Shown here in pieces: positions 8,586 to 16,712 of a stretch of DNA of 64,000 bases. Under the pieces are notes generated by a model. That model was not told the origin of the DNA and made no database searches. It saw only the letters and a list, made by a program, of their open reading frames with translations. Both the position numbers and the translations under genes were made by a program. The first letter of the stretch is position 1. Every line of letters begins with the position of its first letter. Source of the stretch: Acidovorax sp. (GTDB lineage Bacteria; Pseudomonadota; Gammaproteobacteria; Burkholderiales; Burkholderiaceae_C); the NCBI RefSeq assembly GCF_021287135.1, contig NZ_JAJTBB010000065.1, positions 39,283 to 103,282 of the forward strand, in the 5' to 3' direction.

Positions 8586-9797
8586 ATGCTGCACAGGCGG
8601 AAACTTCTCCAAGCCCTGGCCGCCAGCGCGCTGGGCGTTCACCGCACGGGCCTGCTGGCCGCGCCGCGCACGCAGGACGCGCGCTTTCTGCTGGTCTTTC
8701 TGCGCGGCGGCTACGACTGCGCCAGCCTGCTGGTGCCCACGGCCAGCAGCTACTACTACGAGACGCGCCCCAACATCGCCATCGCCCGGCCGGGGCAGGA
8801 AGGCGGTGCGCTGCCGTTCACGGCGGACTGGGGGCTGCACCCCGTGCTCGCGGAATCGATGTTGCCGCTCTACCAGAAGCGCCAGCTGGCCTTTGTGCCG
8901 TTCGCGGGCACGGACGATCTCTCGCGCAGCCATTTCGATACGCAGGACAGCATGGAGCTGGGCCAGCCCCTGGGCGGGCGGCGCGACTACCGATCGGGCT
9001 TTCTGAACCGGCTGGTGGCCGAGCTGGGCCGCGCCGACGCCACACCGCCGCACGTGCAGCCCATCGCCTTCACCAGCACGCTTCCCCTGGTGCTGCGGGG
9101 CACGGTGGAAGTGCCCAACACGCTGCTGGGCGCGGCGGCGGGCCGCGGCGGCGTGGATGCGCGGCAGGCGCAGCTCATCGAGTCGATGTACCAGGGCACA
9201 CCGCTGGCCGCACCGGTGGCCGAGGGCTTTGCCACGCGCGAGGAGGTGGCGCGCACCATGCAAGGCGAGATGGAGGCCGCGAGCCGCAACGCGCTCTCCA
9301 CCCAGGGCTTTGAAGGCACGGCCCGGCGCATGGCACGACTGATGCAAACCCGCTACCAGCTGGGCTTTGTGGACGTGGGCGGCTGGGACACGCACGTGGG
9401 CCAGGGCGCGGCCACCGGCGCGCTGGCCAACCGCCTGGACGAACTGGGCCGGGGCCTGGCCGGCTTTGCCGACGAGATGGGGCCGGCCTGGAAGTCCACC
9501 GTGGCCGTGGTGGTGAGCGAGTTCGGCCGCACCTTCCGCGAGAACGGCAACCGCGGCACGGACCACGGCCACGGCACGGTGTTCTGGGTGCTGGGCGGCG
9601 GCATCGACGGCGGCCGCATCGCGGGCGAGCAGCAGGCGCTCACCGCCAGCACGCTGTTCCAGAACCGCGACTACCCCGTGCTCAACGACTACCGCAGCGT
9701 GCTGGGCGGGCTGTTTGCGCGGATGTATGGGCTCAACGCTGCCGCCGTGGCGCGGGTGTTTCCGGGGGCCAAGGCGGCGGACCTGCGGCTGGTCTAG
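8586..9797 (+). CDS. DUF1501 domain-containing protein with Tat-type signal
   Basis: A 403-residue protein of the DUF1501 family, which belongs to the alkaline-phosphatase/sulfatase-like fold. The N-terminus MLHRRKLLQALAASALG is a twin-arginine-type signal. Family blocks include FLLVFLRGGYDCASLLVPT, a SHFDTQDSME metal-site region, FVDVGGWDTHVGQG and VVVSEFGRTFRENGNRGTDHGHG. The DHGH pattern is a likely metal-binding site. An AAAGGA Shine-Dalgarno sits 8-13 bases before the ATG. It pairs with the upstream DUF1800 gene; no substrate is known for either. Confidence 0.88.
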   Translation: MLHRRKLLQALAASALGVHRTGLLAAPRTQDARFLLVFLRGGYDCASLLVPTASSYYYETRPNIAIARPGQEGGALPFTADWGLHPVLAESMLPLYQKRQLAFVPFAGTDDLSRSHFDTQDSMELGQPLGGRRDYRSGFLNRLVAELGRADATPPHVQPIAFTSTLPLVLRGTVEVPNTLLGAAAGRGGVDARQAQLIESMYQGTPLAAPVAEGFATREEVARTMQGEMEAASRNALSTQGFEGTARRMARLMQTRYQLGFVDVGGWDTHVGQGAATGALANRLDELGRGLAGFADEMGPAWKSTVAVVVSEFGRTFRENGNRGTDHGHGTVFWVLGGGIDGGRIAGEQQALTASTLFQNRDYPVLNDYRSVLGGLFARMYGLNAAAVARVFPGAKAADLRLV

Positions 9798-9820
9798 CCG
9801 CCCCTTCCACCGAGCCGACA

Positions 9821-9880
9821 CTATCTTTTTAATAGCTGCCAGCGCTTATCCAACAAGCGCTAGAGGCCATTTTGACTGAA
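9821..9880 (+). repeat. Dispersed atagctg palindromic repeat, copy
   Basis: The copy reads aatagctgccagcgcttatc, then caacaagcgctagaggccat and a T-run. The agcgctt / aagcgct arms form a hairpin with a short loop, followed by T residues, so it could also end transcription of the DUF1501 gene. The same layout recurs at 15024, 25284, 29326 (inverted), 34041 and 41484 (inverted). Confidence 0.75.
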
Positions 9881-9893
9881 ATCCGCTGCAAAA

Positions 9894-10811
9894 TCAGGCG
9901 TTGAAAGTCCCCGTCAGTAGCTCCGCCAGCCGGTCCACCTTCATCTTGAAGCCACAAGCCTGCGCGTGGCCGCCGCCGCCCATGCTTTCGGCCAGGGCGA
10001 TGCAGTCGAAATTGCGCTGCGACCGCAGGCCCGCCTTCACGCCCTTGTCGCCCGCGCTCCACATCAGGCCGAAGGTGCCCGTCTTGGCCGACAGGATGTC
10101 GCCCACCAGGCTGTGGAACATGCCGGGCGCGTTCACCATCAGCCCCGCAACGCCGTTGAACACCAGCGGCTGCGCGCCTTCGGCAATGTCGGCCGCGAGC
10201 TTGCGGAATTTCTCGTCCATGGCCGCGCCGCGCGCCATGAACCGCTCAAGCTGCTCGGGCGTGAACGCGGCGATCTCGCGCCAGCGTTCGAAGCCTTGCG
10301 CCTCCATGTCCAGCGCCGAGAGAAATGCCGCGCTCTCGGCAAACTCCCACTTCCAGATGTCGCGGTCTTCCACGTACTGCAGCAGCGCGGGCACGGGCTC
10401 GTGCGGGTGGAAGAACTCCCACGCCAGGCGCGCGCCCGACTTGGCCATGTCGAAGTGCACCACGCCGCAGCGGCAGGCAAAGCCGGTGAGCTTCTCGGCC
10501 GCGCTCTTGTGGTGGTCCAGCATCACGAGCTTGGCCGCGCGCTCGTCGAGGGCGGCCATGACCTCGTTGGAAAAGGAAAAATCAAGGATGTACACCGCCC
10601 GGCCCTGCACCGGCGGCAGGTCGTCGATGGTCGCCACGTCGCCATGGTCCAGGCCCACGTACTCGGCCCGGTCGCCGTAGTACAGCCACGCCGCCAGCGC
10701 GGCGCCAAAGCCATCAGGGCAGTTGCGGCCGTGGTAGAGGATGAGGGGCGCGGGGTCGGCCCGGTCGGGCGCCACCAGCAGCTGCAGGGGAAGGATGGTT
10801 TTTTTCGTCAT
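9894..10811 (-). CDS. DHH-family phosphoesterase
   Basis: A 305-residue cytoplasmic protein of the DHH superfamily (RecJ/NrnA/exopolyphosphatase relatives). Motifs visible are YHGRNCPDGFGAA (first metal site), YILDFSFS, MLDHHKSA (the DHH motif), and near the C-terminus MGGGGHAQACGF, the glycine-rich DHHA1 substrate-binding motif. Metal-dependent hydrolysis of a phosphodiester, such as a small oligonucleotide or a phosphoanhydride, is expected; the exact substrate is unknown. The ATG at 10811 is preferred because it starts just before the first strand. Longer upstream starts add a low-complexity arginine-rich tail. Confidence 0.85.
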   Translation of the reverse strand: MTKKTILPLQLLVAPDRADPAPLILYHGRNCPDGFGAALAAWLYYGDRAEYVGLDHGDVATIDDLPPVQGRAVYILDFSFSNEVMAALDERAAKLVMLDHHKSAAEKLTGFACRCGVVHFDMAKSGARLAWEFFHPHEPVPALLQYVEDRDIWKWEFAESAAFLSALDMEAQGFERWREIAAFTPEQLERFMARGAAMDEKFRKLAADIAEGAQPLVFNGVAGLMVNAPGMFHSLVGDILSAKTGTFGLMWSAGDKGVKAGLRSQRNFDCIALAESMGGGGHAQACGFKMKVDRLAELLTGTFNA

Positions 10812-10858
10812 GCCTGCCGATTGTCGCCGGGCAGCTTTGCGCGCGCGAACCCCAAGGT

Positions 10859-11194
10859 TTAGAGAGGCAGCCAACGCCACCAGAACGGCTTGCGCACCTC
10901 GCGCGCGCCGTGGGCCTGCAGCAGCGCCACAAACTCGGTGCGGCCGTGGCGGCGCGCGGCTTCCAGCGGCGTGAGATCGTCAAAATCCGAACGCAGCTGC
11001 GGATCGGCCCCGTGCGCCAGCAGGTAGTGGGCAATGTCGCCATGGCCGTGGACGAGGCTGGCCACCAGCGGGGTGCACAGGATCTCCGGGTGCTGGTAGT
11101 TGGGGTTGACGCCCGCGCTGATGTGGTGGCGCACCAGCGCCAGGTCGCCCGCTACCGCGGCGGCGTACATGTCCTTCCAATCTCCTGCCGACAT
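10859..11194 (-). CDS. Small ankyrin-repeat protein
   Basis: A 111-residue protein made of about three ankyrin repeats: MYAAAVAGDLALVRHHISAG, TPLVASLVHGHGDIAHYLLA, and TPLEAARRHGRTEFVALLQA. There is no signal peptide or membrane segment, so it is probably cytoplasmic and acts by protein-protein contact. The start at 11194 follows a clear GGGAGGA Shine-Dalgarno. It lies 47 bases upstream of the DHH phosphoesterase gene on the same strand, so the two may be cotranscribed. It is divergent from truC. Confidence 0.8.
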   Translation of the reverse strand: MSAGDWKDMYAAAVAGDLALVRHHISAGVNPNYQHPEILCTPLVASLVHGHGDIAHYLLAHGADPQLRSDFDDLTPLEAARRHGRTEFVALLQAHGAREVRKPFWWRWLPL

Positions 11195-11260
11195 GGCGCA
11201 GTCCTCCCGTGCGGGGGCAGTGTAGGCGTGCGGCCGTGCGGCACAATCCGCGCCTTCCCT

Positions 11261-12037
11261 ATGCCCACCACCCCGCAGGCCCTTCCCATCCTCTGGCGCG
11301 ACGAGCACCTCGTCGCCGTCTACAAGCCCGCTGGCTGGCTGGTGCACCGCACCGGCCTGGATGCGGGCGAAACGCGCTTTGTGATGCAGACCCTGCGCGA
11401 CCAGCTGGGGCAGCACGTGTTCCCCGTGCACCGGCTCGACAAGGGCACCTGCGGCGTGCTGGTGATGGCGCTGCACAGCGAGGCGGCACGCGCACTGTCG
11501 CAGGCGTTTGAGCACGGCGCCACGCGCAAGCGCTACCTGGCCCTGGTGCGCGGATGGGCGCCCGAGGCCACCGAGGTGGACCATGCCCTCAAGCCCGATG
11601 ACGCGCGCGCCGATGCGCCCGCGCAAGACGCCCACACCCGCTTTCGCCGCCTGGCGCGGCTCACGCTGCCCGAGCCCAGCGATGGGCGCTTTGCCACCAC
11701 CCGCGCCTCGCTGGTGCTGGCCGAGCCCACCACGGGCCGGCGCCACCAGATCCGGCGGCACCTCAAGCACCTGGCCCATCCGATCATCGGGGATGCCACG
11801 CATGGCAAGGGGCCGCTCAACCGCTGGTGGGCCGAACGGCTGGGGCTGCAGCGGCTGTGGCTGCATGCCTGGCAGTTGACGGTGCCGCACCCGGCCACCG
11901 GCGCCCCGTTGGTGATTGACAGCGGGCTGGACTGGCCTGCGGCACCTGCGGGCCTGTGCGGCCCTGCCCCGGGCGCAGGGGCGGCCCCGGCGGCAGACTG
12001 GCAGCGCCTGGCGGCGCTGCTGCCCTGGCAAGACTGA
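11261..12037 (+). CDS. truC: tRNA pseudouridine(65) synthase TruC
   Basis: A 258-residue RluA-family pseudouridine synthase. It opens LPILWRDEHLVAVYKPAGWLVHRTGLD and has the catalytic motif HRLDKGTCGVLVMAL with the family Asp. TGRRHQIRRHLKHLAHPIIGD is the second RluA signature. Agreement with E. coli TruC in GWLVHR, MQT.RDQ.GQHVF and the LQRLWLHA block supports TruC, which isomerises U65 of tRNA, over the rRNA-specific RluA-D. E. coli TruC is about 260 residues. It is a single gene, divergent from the ankyrin gene. Confidence 0.88.
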   Translation: MPTTPQALPILWRDEHLVAVYKPAGWLVHRTGLDAGETRFVMQTLRDQLGQHVFPVHRLDKGTCGVLVMALHSEAARALSQAFEHGATRKRYLALVRGWAPEATEVDHALKPDDARADAPAQDAHTRFRRLARLTLPEPSDGRFATTRASLVLAEPTTGRRHQIRRHLKHLAHPIIGDATHGKGPLNRWWAERLGLQRLWLHAWQLTVPHPATGAPLVIDSGLDWPAAPAGLCGPAPGAGAAPAADWQRLAALLPWQD

Positions 12038-12085
12038 GCGGGCTGTCGGGCCGCACACCGCGGCGGCGCCCCTGCGCCGCTTGCG

Positions 12086-12676
12086 TCAGCCCGCCTTGGC
12101 CCCCAGGGTGCGCATGCGGGCCTTCCATTTGGCAACGCCGGCATCGCCCAGCAGTTCCACGCTGCCTACCAAGGTCTCCTGCACCGGGGCGATGCCCACG
12201 AAGCCCAGGATGTTGCGCTCCAGCGATTTCACGCTGTGGGCACGGAAGTACCAGCGGTACACCAGGGCCGGCATGCCCATGGTGACCACGACGCGCGCGC
12301 TGCGCCCGGTCAGGCCCTTGCGGCCGAACGGGTTGTTGCCTTCGGCATTGAAGGCGAACCCCGGCCGCGCCACCTGCTCCAGGAAGCCCTTGAGCAGCGC
12401 GGGCATGTCGCCCATCCACAGCGGAAAAAACAGCACGATGTGCTGCGCCCAGCGGATCGACTCCTGCGCGGGCCGCAGCGCGGCGGGCAGCAGGCCCAGC
12501 TCCCATTCGTGCTGGCTGCGCAACAGCGCGAAGTCGATGCGCGCCACGTCCACCTCGCGCACTTCGTGCCCCGCCGCGGCGGCGCCCTCGGCATACGCCT
12601 GCGCCAGCGCGTGGCACAGGTGGGGCGCGGCGGAATCCGGGTGGCCCTGGATCAGAAGAATGCGCTGTGCAGCCAT
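12086..12676 (-). CDS. NAD(P)H-dependent oxidoreductase, flavodoxin-fold (NQO1/MdaB-like)
   Basis: A 196-residue protein of the flavodoxin-like NAD(P)H:quinone oxidoreductase family. RILLIQGHPDSAAPHLCHAL is the FMN phosphate loop. WAQHIVLFFPLWMGDMPALLKGF is the conserved P-L-W-x-x-x-P-A segment that binds flavin and the dimer partner. GFVGIAPVQETLVG is near the end. It is predicted to reduce quinones or other electrophiles by two electrons in the cytoplasm. It converges on truC and is divergent from the mgtC-like gene, with 325 bases between the two starts. Confidence 0.87.
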   Translation of the reverse strand: MAAQRILLIQGHPDSAAPHLCHALAQAYAEGAAAAGHEVREVDVARIDFALLRSQHEWELGLLPAALRPAQESIRWAQHIVLFFPLWMGDMPALLKGFLEQVARPGFAFNAEGNNPFGRKGLTGRSARVVVTMGMPALVYRWYFRAHSVKSLERNILGFVGIAPVQETLVGSVELLGDAGVAKWKARMRTLGAKAG

Positions 12677-13001
12677 GGCGGCTCCCCTCGGGCGGGCACG
12701 ACAGCGGTGGACGGCAGACCACGACGCGGTGCCTTCTGTGGACCATCCTGGCACGCGGCCGCGGGCAACGCAAGCCTGTTGCGCAAGCGCACGCGTCGGC
12801 TGCGTCCTACCCGCGCCCACGGCGCCTGCCGCTGGACGGCGCGCCCCGCCGGGCCGCACAGTGTCAGGCCAAGCCCCCCCTGCCCCCTATCCCCCAGTTT
12901 CGCCCAGCCCATGTCCACGGTTTGCCCTCCCCTCCCCCGCCTTTGCAGTGCCGCCTTGTCTGCGCCCCGCCGCTGCCCCAAGGTACGCAAGGTGCGCCGC
13001 C
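12677..13001. other. 325-bp divergent gap before mgtC-like gene, C-rich, no gene seen
   Basis: The stretch is pyrimidine-rich on the + strand from about 12870 to 12960 (runs such as aagccccccctgccccc). No convincing open frame, repeat or operator is visible. It must hold the promoters of both flanking genes. mgtC genes in other bacteria often have a long leader; the length here would allow one but I see no specific structure. Confidence 0.4.
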
Positions 13002-13541
13002 ATGGCTGAGCTGTGGCAGCAGGTGGCCGACGCGGCCGCCGCCGAGTTTGCCGACGTGTCGGACGCCGCGCAGGCGACCCGCATCGTGGTGCGGCTGGCC
13101 GTGGCCGCCGTGCTGGGCGGCCTGCTGGGCTGGGAGCGCGAGCACGCGGGCAAGGCCGCGGGCGTGCGCACGCACATGCTGGTGGCCATGGGGGCCGCCT
13201 TGTTCGTGCTGGTGGCGCAGCAGGCCGGCATCCAGCCGGCGGACAACAGCCGCGTGCTGCAGGGCGTGATCGCGGGGGTGGGGTTCCTCGGGGCGGGCAC
13301 CATTCTCAAGGGCGACGCCGAACACCGCGTGAAGGGCCTGACCACGGCGGCCGGCATTTGGCTGACGGCGGCCATCGGCGTGGCGGCCGGGCTGGGCCGC
13401 GAGGTCACGGCCGTGCTCAGCACCGTGCTGGCCCTGGCGGTGCTGTGGGCGATCCCCGCCGTGCAGGACCGGCTGGCGCCGGAACCTGCCGCCGCCCCGC
13501 CCTCCCCCGCAAGCGAAAGGCCCGCCCGCAAGCCGGGCTGA
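13002..13541 (+). CDS. MgtC/SapB family inner-membrane protein
   Basis: A 179-residue membrane protein with four to five hydrophobic segments. The MgtC/SapB signature is complete: LLGWEREHAGKAAGVRTHML, then GVIAGVGFLGAGTILK and the VKGLTTAAGIWLTAAIGVAAG block. There is no C-terminal ACT-like extension, so it is the short SapB-like form. MgtC proteins affect magnesium homeostasis and the F-type ATPase in pathogens; the role of the short form in free-living bacteria is less clear. The Pro/Ala-rich C-terminus (about 25 residues) is probably cytoplasmic and disordered. Confidence 0.88.
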   Translation: MAELWQQVADAAAAEFADVSDAAQATRIVVRLAVAAVLGGLLGWEREHAGKAAGVRTHMLVAMGAALFVLVAQQAGIQPADNSRVLQGVIAGVGFLGAGTILKGDAEHRVKGLTTAAGIWLTAAIGVAAGLGREVTAVLSTVLALAVLWAIPAVQDRLAPEPAAAPPSPASERPARKPG

Positions 13542-13743
13542 AGCCGCCACCCGGGCGGGCGGCCCGCAACCGTGGGCTACACTTTTCGGCCCTCCACCCA
13601 CCCGGCACTGGCCGTGCCGCCCGTGCTGTGAACGCGCCCTCCATGCCACGCCTTTTTGTACCGCGCCCGGCGTTGTCCGGCCCTGCAGCAGGGCTGCGCG
13701 CCATCCGCCCCACAGGCACGCGCCGCGCGGCGCAGGGCACGGC

Positions 13744-14625
13744 ATGACGGCCGCCGTCTCGGGCAACCTGCGCGGCATCCTGGCCATGGTCGCGGCCGTG
13801 GGGTGCTTCTCGCTGATGGATGCGCTGCTCAAGACCCTTTCCGGCAGCTACCCGGCCATGCAGGTGGCCGCGCTGCGCGGCTGGGGCGCGCTGCCGCTGG
13901 TGGCGCTGTACGTGCTGTGGCGGCGGCAGACGGGCGGGCTGCTCAAGGTGCGCTGGCCCCTGCACCTGCTGCGGGGCGTGCTCAACGTGGGCATGCTGGC
14001 GCTGTTCACCTGGGCCCTGCGCGAGCTGGACCTGGCCGAGGCGTACACGCTGTTCTTCATCGCACCGCTGCTCATCACGGGCCTCTCGACCGTGGTGCTG
14101 CGGGAAAAGGTGCGGCGCGCGCACTGGATTGCCATCGTGCTGGGCATGGCGGGCGTGATCGTGGCCTTGCGTCCCAGCCAGGACGCCTTCTTCACGCTGG
14201 GGGCCCTGGCCGTTCTGTCGGCCGCCGGATGCTACGCCGTCTCCGCCATCACCGGCCGCGTGCTCACGCGCACCGATTCCAGCGCCAGCCTGGTCTTCTG
14301 GACCACCACGCTGCTGGCCGTGGGTGCGCTGGCATTGGCCTGGCCCCGGTGGCAGCCCGTGCAGCCGGCGCACTGGCATCTGGTGGCGGGGCTGGCGTTC
14401 ACCGGCTTCCTGGGGCAACTGGCGATCACGGAAGCCTTCCGCCACGGGCAGGCCTCGGTGGTCGCGCCGTTCGAGTACACCGCGCTGGCCTGGGGCATGG
14501 GCCTGGACTGGGTGCTGTGGCAGGCCGTCCCCGGCTACGCCACCCTGCTGGGCGGCGCCATCATCATCGGCAGCGGGCTCTATCTGGTGCGGCAGGAACG
14601 GGCCCAGGCCGTGCTGCCGCCCTGA
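13744..14625 (+). CDS. DMT superfamily (EamA) transporter
   Basis: A 293-residue inner-membrane protein with ten predicted helices in two EamA repeats (about residues 10-135 and 150-285). LMDALLKTLSGSYPAMQVAALRGWGALP and AYTLFFIAPLLITGLSTVVLREKV are typical of the first repeat. EAFRHGQASVVAPFEYTALAWGMGLDWVLW is typical of the second. Such proteins export metabolites or amino acids; the substrate is not predictable. Translation starts at ATG 13744. The gene is followed by a small hairpin related to the cruciform repeat family. Confidence 0.85.
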   Translation: MTAAVSGNLRGILAMVAAVGCFSLMDALLKTLSGSYPAMQVAALRGWGALPLVALYVLWRRQTGGLLKVRWPLHLLRGVLNVGMLALFTWALRELDLAEAYTLFFIAPLLITGLSTVVLREKVRRAHWIAIVLGMAGVIVALRPSQDAFFTLGALAVLSAAGCYAVSAITGRVLTRTDSSASLVFWTTTLLAVGALALAWPRWQPVQPAHWHLVAGLAFTGFLGQLAITEAFRHGQASVVAPFEYTALAWGMGLDWVLWQAVPGYATLLGGAIIIGSGLYLVRQERAQAVLPP

Positions 14626-14626
14626 G

Positions 14627-14659
14627 CACGTGTTGGCGATCTGTCAGGGGAAGATCGCC
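14627..14659. repeat. Short relative of the cruciform element (hairpin)
   Basis: The sequence cacgtgttggcgatctgtca continues ggggaagatcgcc. Arms GCGATCT and AGATCGC pair perfectly around a purine-rich loop. The acgtgttggcgatct part matches the outer end of the 4249-4524 element. It lies directly after the DMT transporter stop codon and may act as a transcription barrier. A second GC hairpin (gcggcccg / cgggccgc) follows at about 14671-14695. Confidence 0.5.
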
Positions 14660-14758
14660 CGCCAGCGACTGCGGCCCGGTCTGACAGCGGGCCGCACGCG
14701 CGGCCCTTCCAATGGAGGCATCCGAACCACAGCGGCCCGGCCGCCCAGGAGACTTCCC

Positions 14759-14974
14759 ATGACCCAGCACGCCACCATCACCGGCAAGGTAACCTACACA
14801 CCCGGCGACGGCGCCCCCATCGCCATTCCGCAAGGCCCGGTGGAGATCACGCCCGCCAAGGACAGCACCACGCTGAGCTGGACGGCGGACAATGACGCGG
14901 CAGGCTCGGCCGCCATTCCGCACGACCAGTTCGACCAGTACGTCCGCGAAGGCAAGATCCGGATGGACCGGTAA
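14759..14974 (+). CDS. Small conserved hypothetical protein (71 aa)
   Basis: A 71-residue protein opening MTQHATITGKVTYTPGDGAP and continuing IPQGPVEITPAKDSTTLSW. The C-terminus is AAIPHDQFDQYVREGKIRMD. It has no signal peptide, no membrane helix and no cysteines; the pattern suggests a small all-beta domain. An AGGAG Shine-Dalgarno lies eight bases upstream of ATG 14759, supporting expression. I recognise the type as a conserved small hypothetical of Burkholderiales but know of no function. It stands alone between the DMT gene and a dispersed repeat. Confidence 0.65.
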   Translation: MTQHATITGKVTYTPGDGAPIAIPQGPVEITPAKDSTTLSWTADNDAAGSAAIPHDQFDQYVREGKIRMDR

Positions 14975-15023
14975 GCGACCGGCGCCACCCCGGGCGGTTG
15001 GAGTGCGGCGTGCTCCGCAAGCA

Positions 15024-15087
15024 TACCGATTGCTACAATTTCGATAGCTGCTAGCGCCCACCCACCGGGCGCTAGAGCCCATTTTCA
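15024..15087 (+). repeat. Dispersed atagctg palindromic repeat, copy
   Basis: The copy reads ccgattgctacaatttcgat, then agctgctagcgcccaccc and gggcgctagagcccatttt. The tagcgccc / gggcgcta arms pair as a hairpin. It sits just upstream of the DUF924 gene, so it is transcribed in that gene's leader or lies next to its promoter. Confidence 0.75.
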
Positions 15088-15101
15088 CCCCAAACGCTCG
15101 C

Positions 15102-15641
15102 ATGCACACCGACGACATCCTTCGCTTCTGGTTCGAAGAACTCCGCCCCGCCCAGCACTTTGCGACGGATGCAGCACTGGACGAGGCCATCCGCACCCGG
15201 TTTGGCCCCACCTGGGACGCCGCCTGCCGCTGCGAGCTGTGGGCCTGGCGCGCCACGCCGCAGGGGCGGCTGGCCGAAATCCTGGTGCTGGACCAGTTCT
15301 CCCGCAACATCCACCGCGGCACACCCATGGCGTTCGCGCAGGACGCGCTGGCCCTGGCGCTGGCGCAGGAACTGGTGGCGGGCCAGCACGACCGCGCCCT
15401 GCCCCCGGCGCAGCGGGCGTTTGCGTACATGCCCTACATGCACAGCGAATCGCTGGCCATCCATGAAGTAGCCATGGCCCTGTTTAACCAACCGGGGCTG
15501 GAGAACAACCTGGCCTTCGAGGTGCGGCACCGCGACATCCTGGTGCGCTTCGGACGCTACCCGCACCGCAACGCGGTGCTCGGCCGCAACTCCACCGACG
15601 AGGAGCGGGCCTTTCTGGCGCAGCCTGGCTCGTCGTTCTGA
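15102..15641 (+). CDS. DUF924 family protein
   Basis: A 179-residue protein matching DUF924 over its full length: DDILRFWFEELRPAQHFATD at the start, then a TPQGRLAEILVLDQFSRNIHRG block and the region RAFAYMPYMHSESLAIHE. It ends with FEVRHRDILVRFGRYPHRNAVLGR and ERAFLAQPGSSF. The family is all-helical (tetratricopeptide-like) and cytoplasmic, with no established biochemical role. It is a single gene whose leader carries a dispersed repeat, and it converges on the aspartoacylase-like gene. Confidence 0.88.
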   Translation: MHTDDILRFWFEELRPAQHFATDAALDEAIRTRFGPTWDAACRCELWAWRATPQGRLAEILVLDQFSRNIHRGTPMAFAQDALALALAQELVAGQHDRALPPAQRAFAYMPYMHSESLAIHEVAMALFNQPGLENNLAFEVRHRDILVRFGRYPHRNAVLGRNSTDEERAFLAQPGSSF

Positions 15642-15669
15642 CGGCAGGCCCCGGAACGCGGCCGCGGCC

Positions 15670-16608
15670 TCAGTCCAGCGGCCGCGTCAGGTACACCGCT
15701 TCGCGGCCCACGATGGGCTCGCGCGTGGGCATGAGAATGGTGCAGCGGTCGCACAGGGCGCGGATCTCGTGCGGGCCATCGGTGGCAATGAGTTCGCCCT
15801 GCGCAAACACCTCGAAGCCCCGCACGGGCCGGGTGAAGCGGAAATCCGCCGTGCGTACCATGCACGTCTCCAGCAGTTCGTAGCGGCGCTGCGCGGCAGG
15901 CGCGGGGCGGTCTGCCGCCGGCTCCACCAGCCCGAAATGGGCCAGAAAATCCAGCGCCACCGCCGTGGCCATGTCCGCCGCCGACTGGCGGAAGTGCTGG
16001 CCGCACTCCACCACCAGGGCCACGCCCTGGCCGTCCGCCAAGCCATGGCGCCCGTGCTGGATGAGCGGCGTGCCCGAGCCCAGCCCGCTGGGCATCAGCA
16101 GGTGCACCGGCGGGCGGCCCAGGGCCATGGCCGCCTGCATGTTGCGCGGATAGGCGGGGTACACCCAGAACGGCTCCACGTCCTGGCTGGTGGAATGGAT
16201 GTCGAGGATGTGGTCTGCCGCAGCCACCACCGGCCGCAGCGCGCGGGCCCGCGCCAGTTCGGGGCTGTGCGCGCTGCCGTCCAGCTCGGCAGCCGACCAG
16301 ATACGGTTGAGGTTGTGCACCAGCTGCCGGCTTTCGAAAGGACGGGCGGGGTCAAACGACTCGTAGGCCGCCACGTTGGCGAAGCTGATGGTCAGCGTGC
16401 CCACCCGGGGCCGCACGCCGCTGTCCAGCAGGTGCGTGGCCGCCACCATGCCGCAGATTTCGTTGCCATGGGTCAGCGCATTGATGAGCACATGCGGGCC
16501 CGGCTTGCCGGACTCGAAACGGTGCACGTAGTCGATGCCGACATTGCCCTGCCGGTACGCCGACAGGTCGCGGGGAAGAACTTCAAAGGCGGGGGGATTC
16601 TGCGTCAT
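15670..16608 (-). CDS. Succinylglutamate desuccinylase/aspartoacylase family protein
   Basis: A 312-residue zinc-carboxypeptidase-fold hydrolase. INALTHGNEICGM contains the H-x-x-E zinc pair, and HILDIHSTSQ supplies the third His. Between them NLNRIW is the substrate-binding motif. VALVVECGQHF includes a likely catalytic Glu. A beta-sheet C-terminal domain follows. It is predicted to remove an acyl group from an N-acyl amino acid or a similar amide; the family includes AstE and aspartoacylase but this protein fits neither closely. I chose the ATG at 16608; an upstream in-frame ATG would add a short hydrophobic leader. Confidence 0.82.
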   Translation of the reverse strand: MTQNPPAFEVLPRDLSAYRQGNVGIDYVHRFESGKPGPHVLINALTHGNEICGMVAATHLLDSGVRPRVGTLTISFANVAAYESFDPARPFESRQLVHNLNRIWSAAELDGSAHSPELARARALRPVVAAADHILDIHSTSQDVEPFWVYPAYPRNMQAAMALGRPPVHLLMPSGLGSGTPLIQHGRHGLADGQGVALVVECGQHFRQSAADMATAVALDFLAHFGLVEPAADRPAPAAQRRYELLETCMVRTADFRFTRPVRGFEVFAQGELIATDGPHEIRALCDRCTILMPTREPIVGREAVYLTRPLD

Positions 16609-16712
16609 GGCCAAGGCATTGATAAGCAAGCACAGCATTGTCCGCGCAAAGCGAAAACAGCGCAGGCCCGCGGTACCATGCCCGCCGGCCCTGCCCACCG
16701 CGCCCCTCCACC

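Noticed and set aside
11196-12058. Upstream extension of the ankyrin frame by nearly 300 codons on the minus strand
   Set aside because: The extension is antisense to truC and low in motifs; the ATG at 11194 has a good Shine-Dalgarno.
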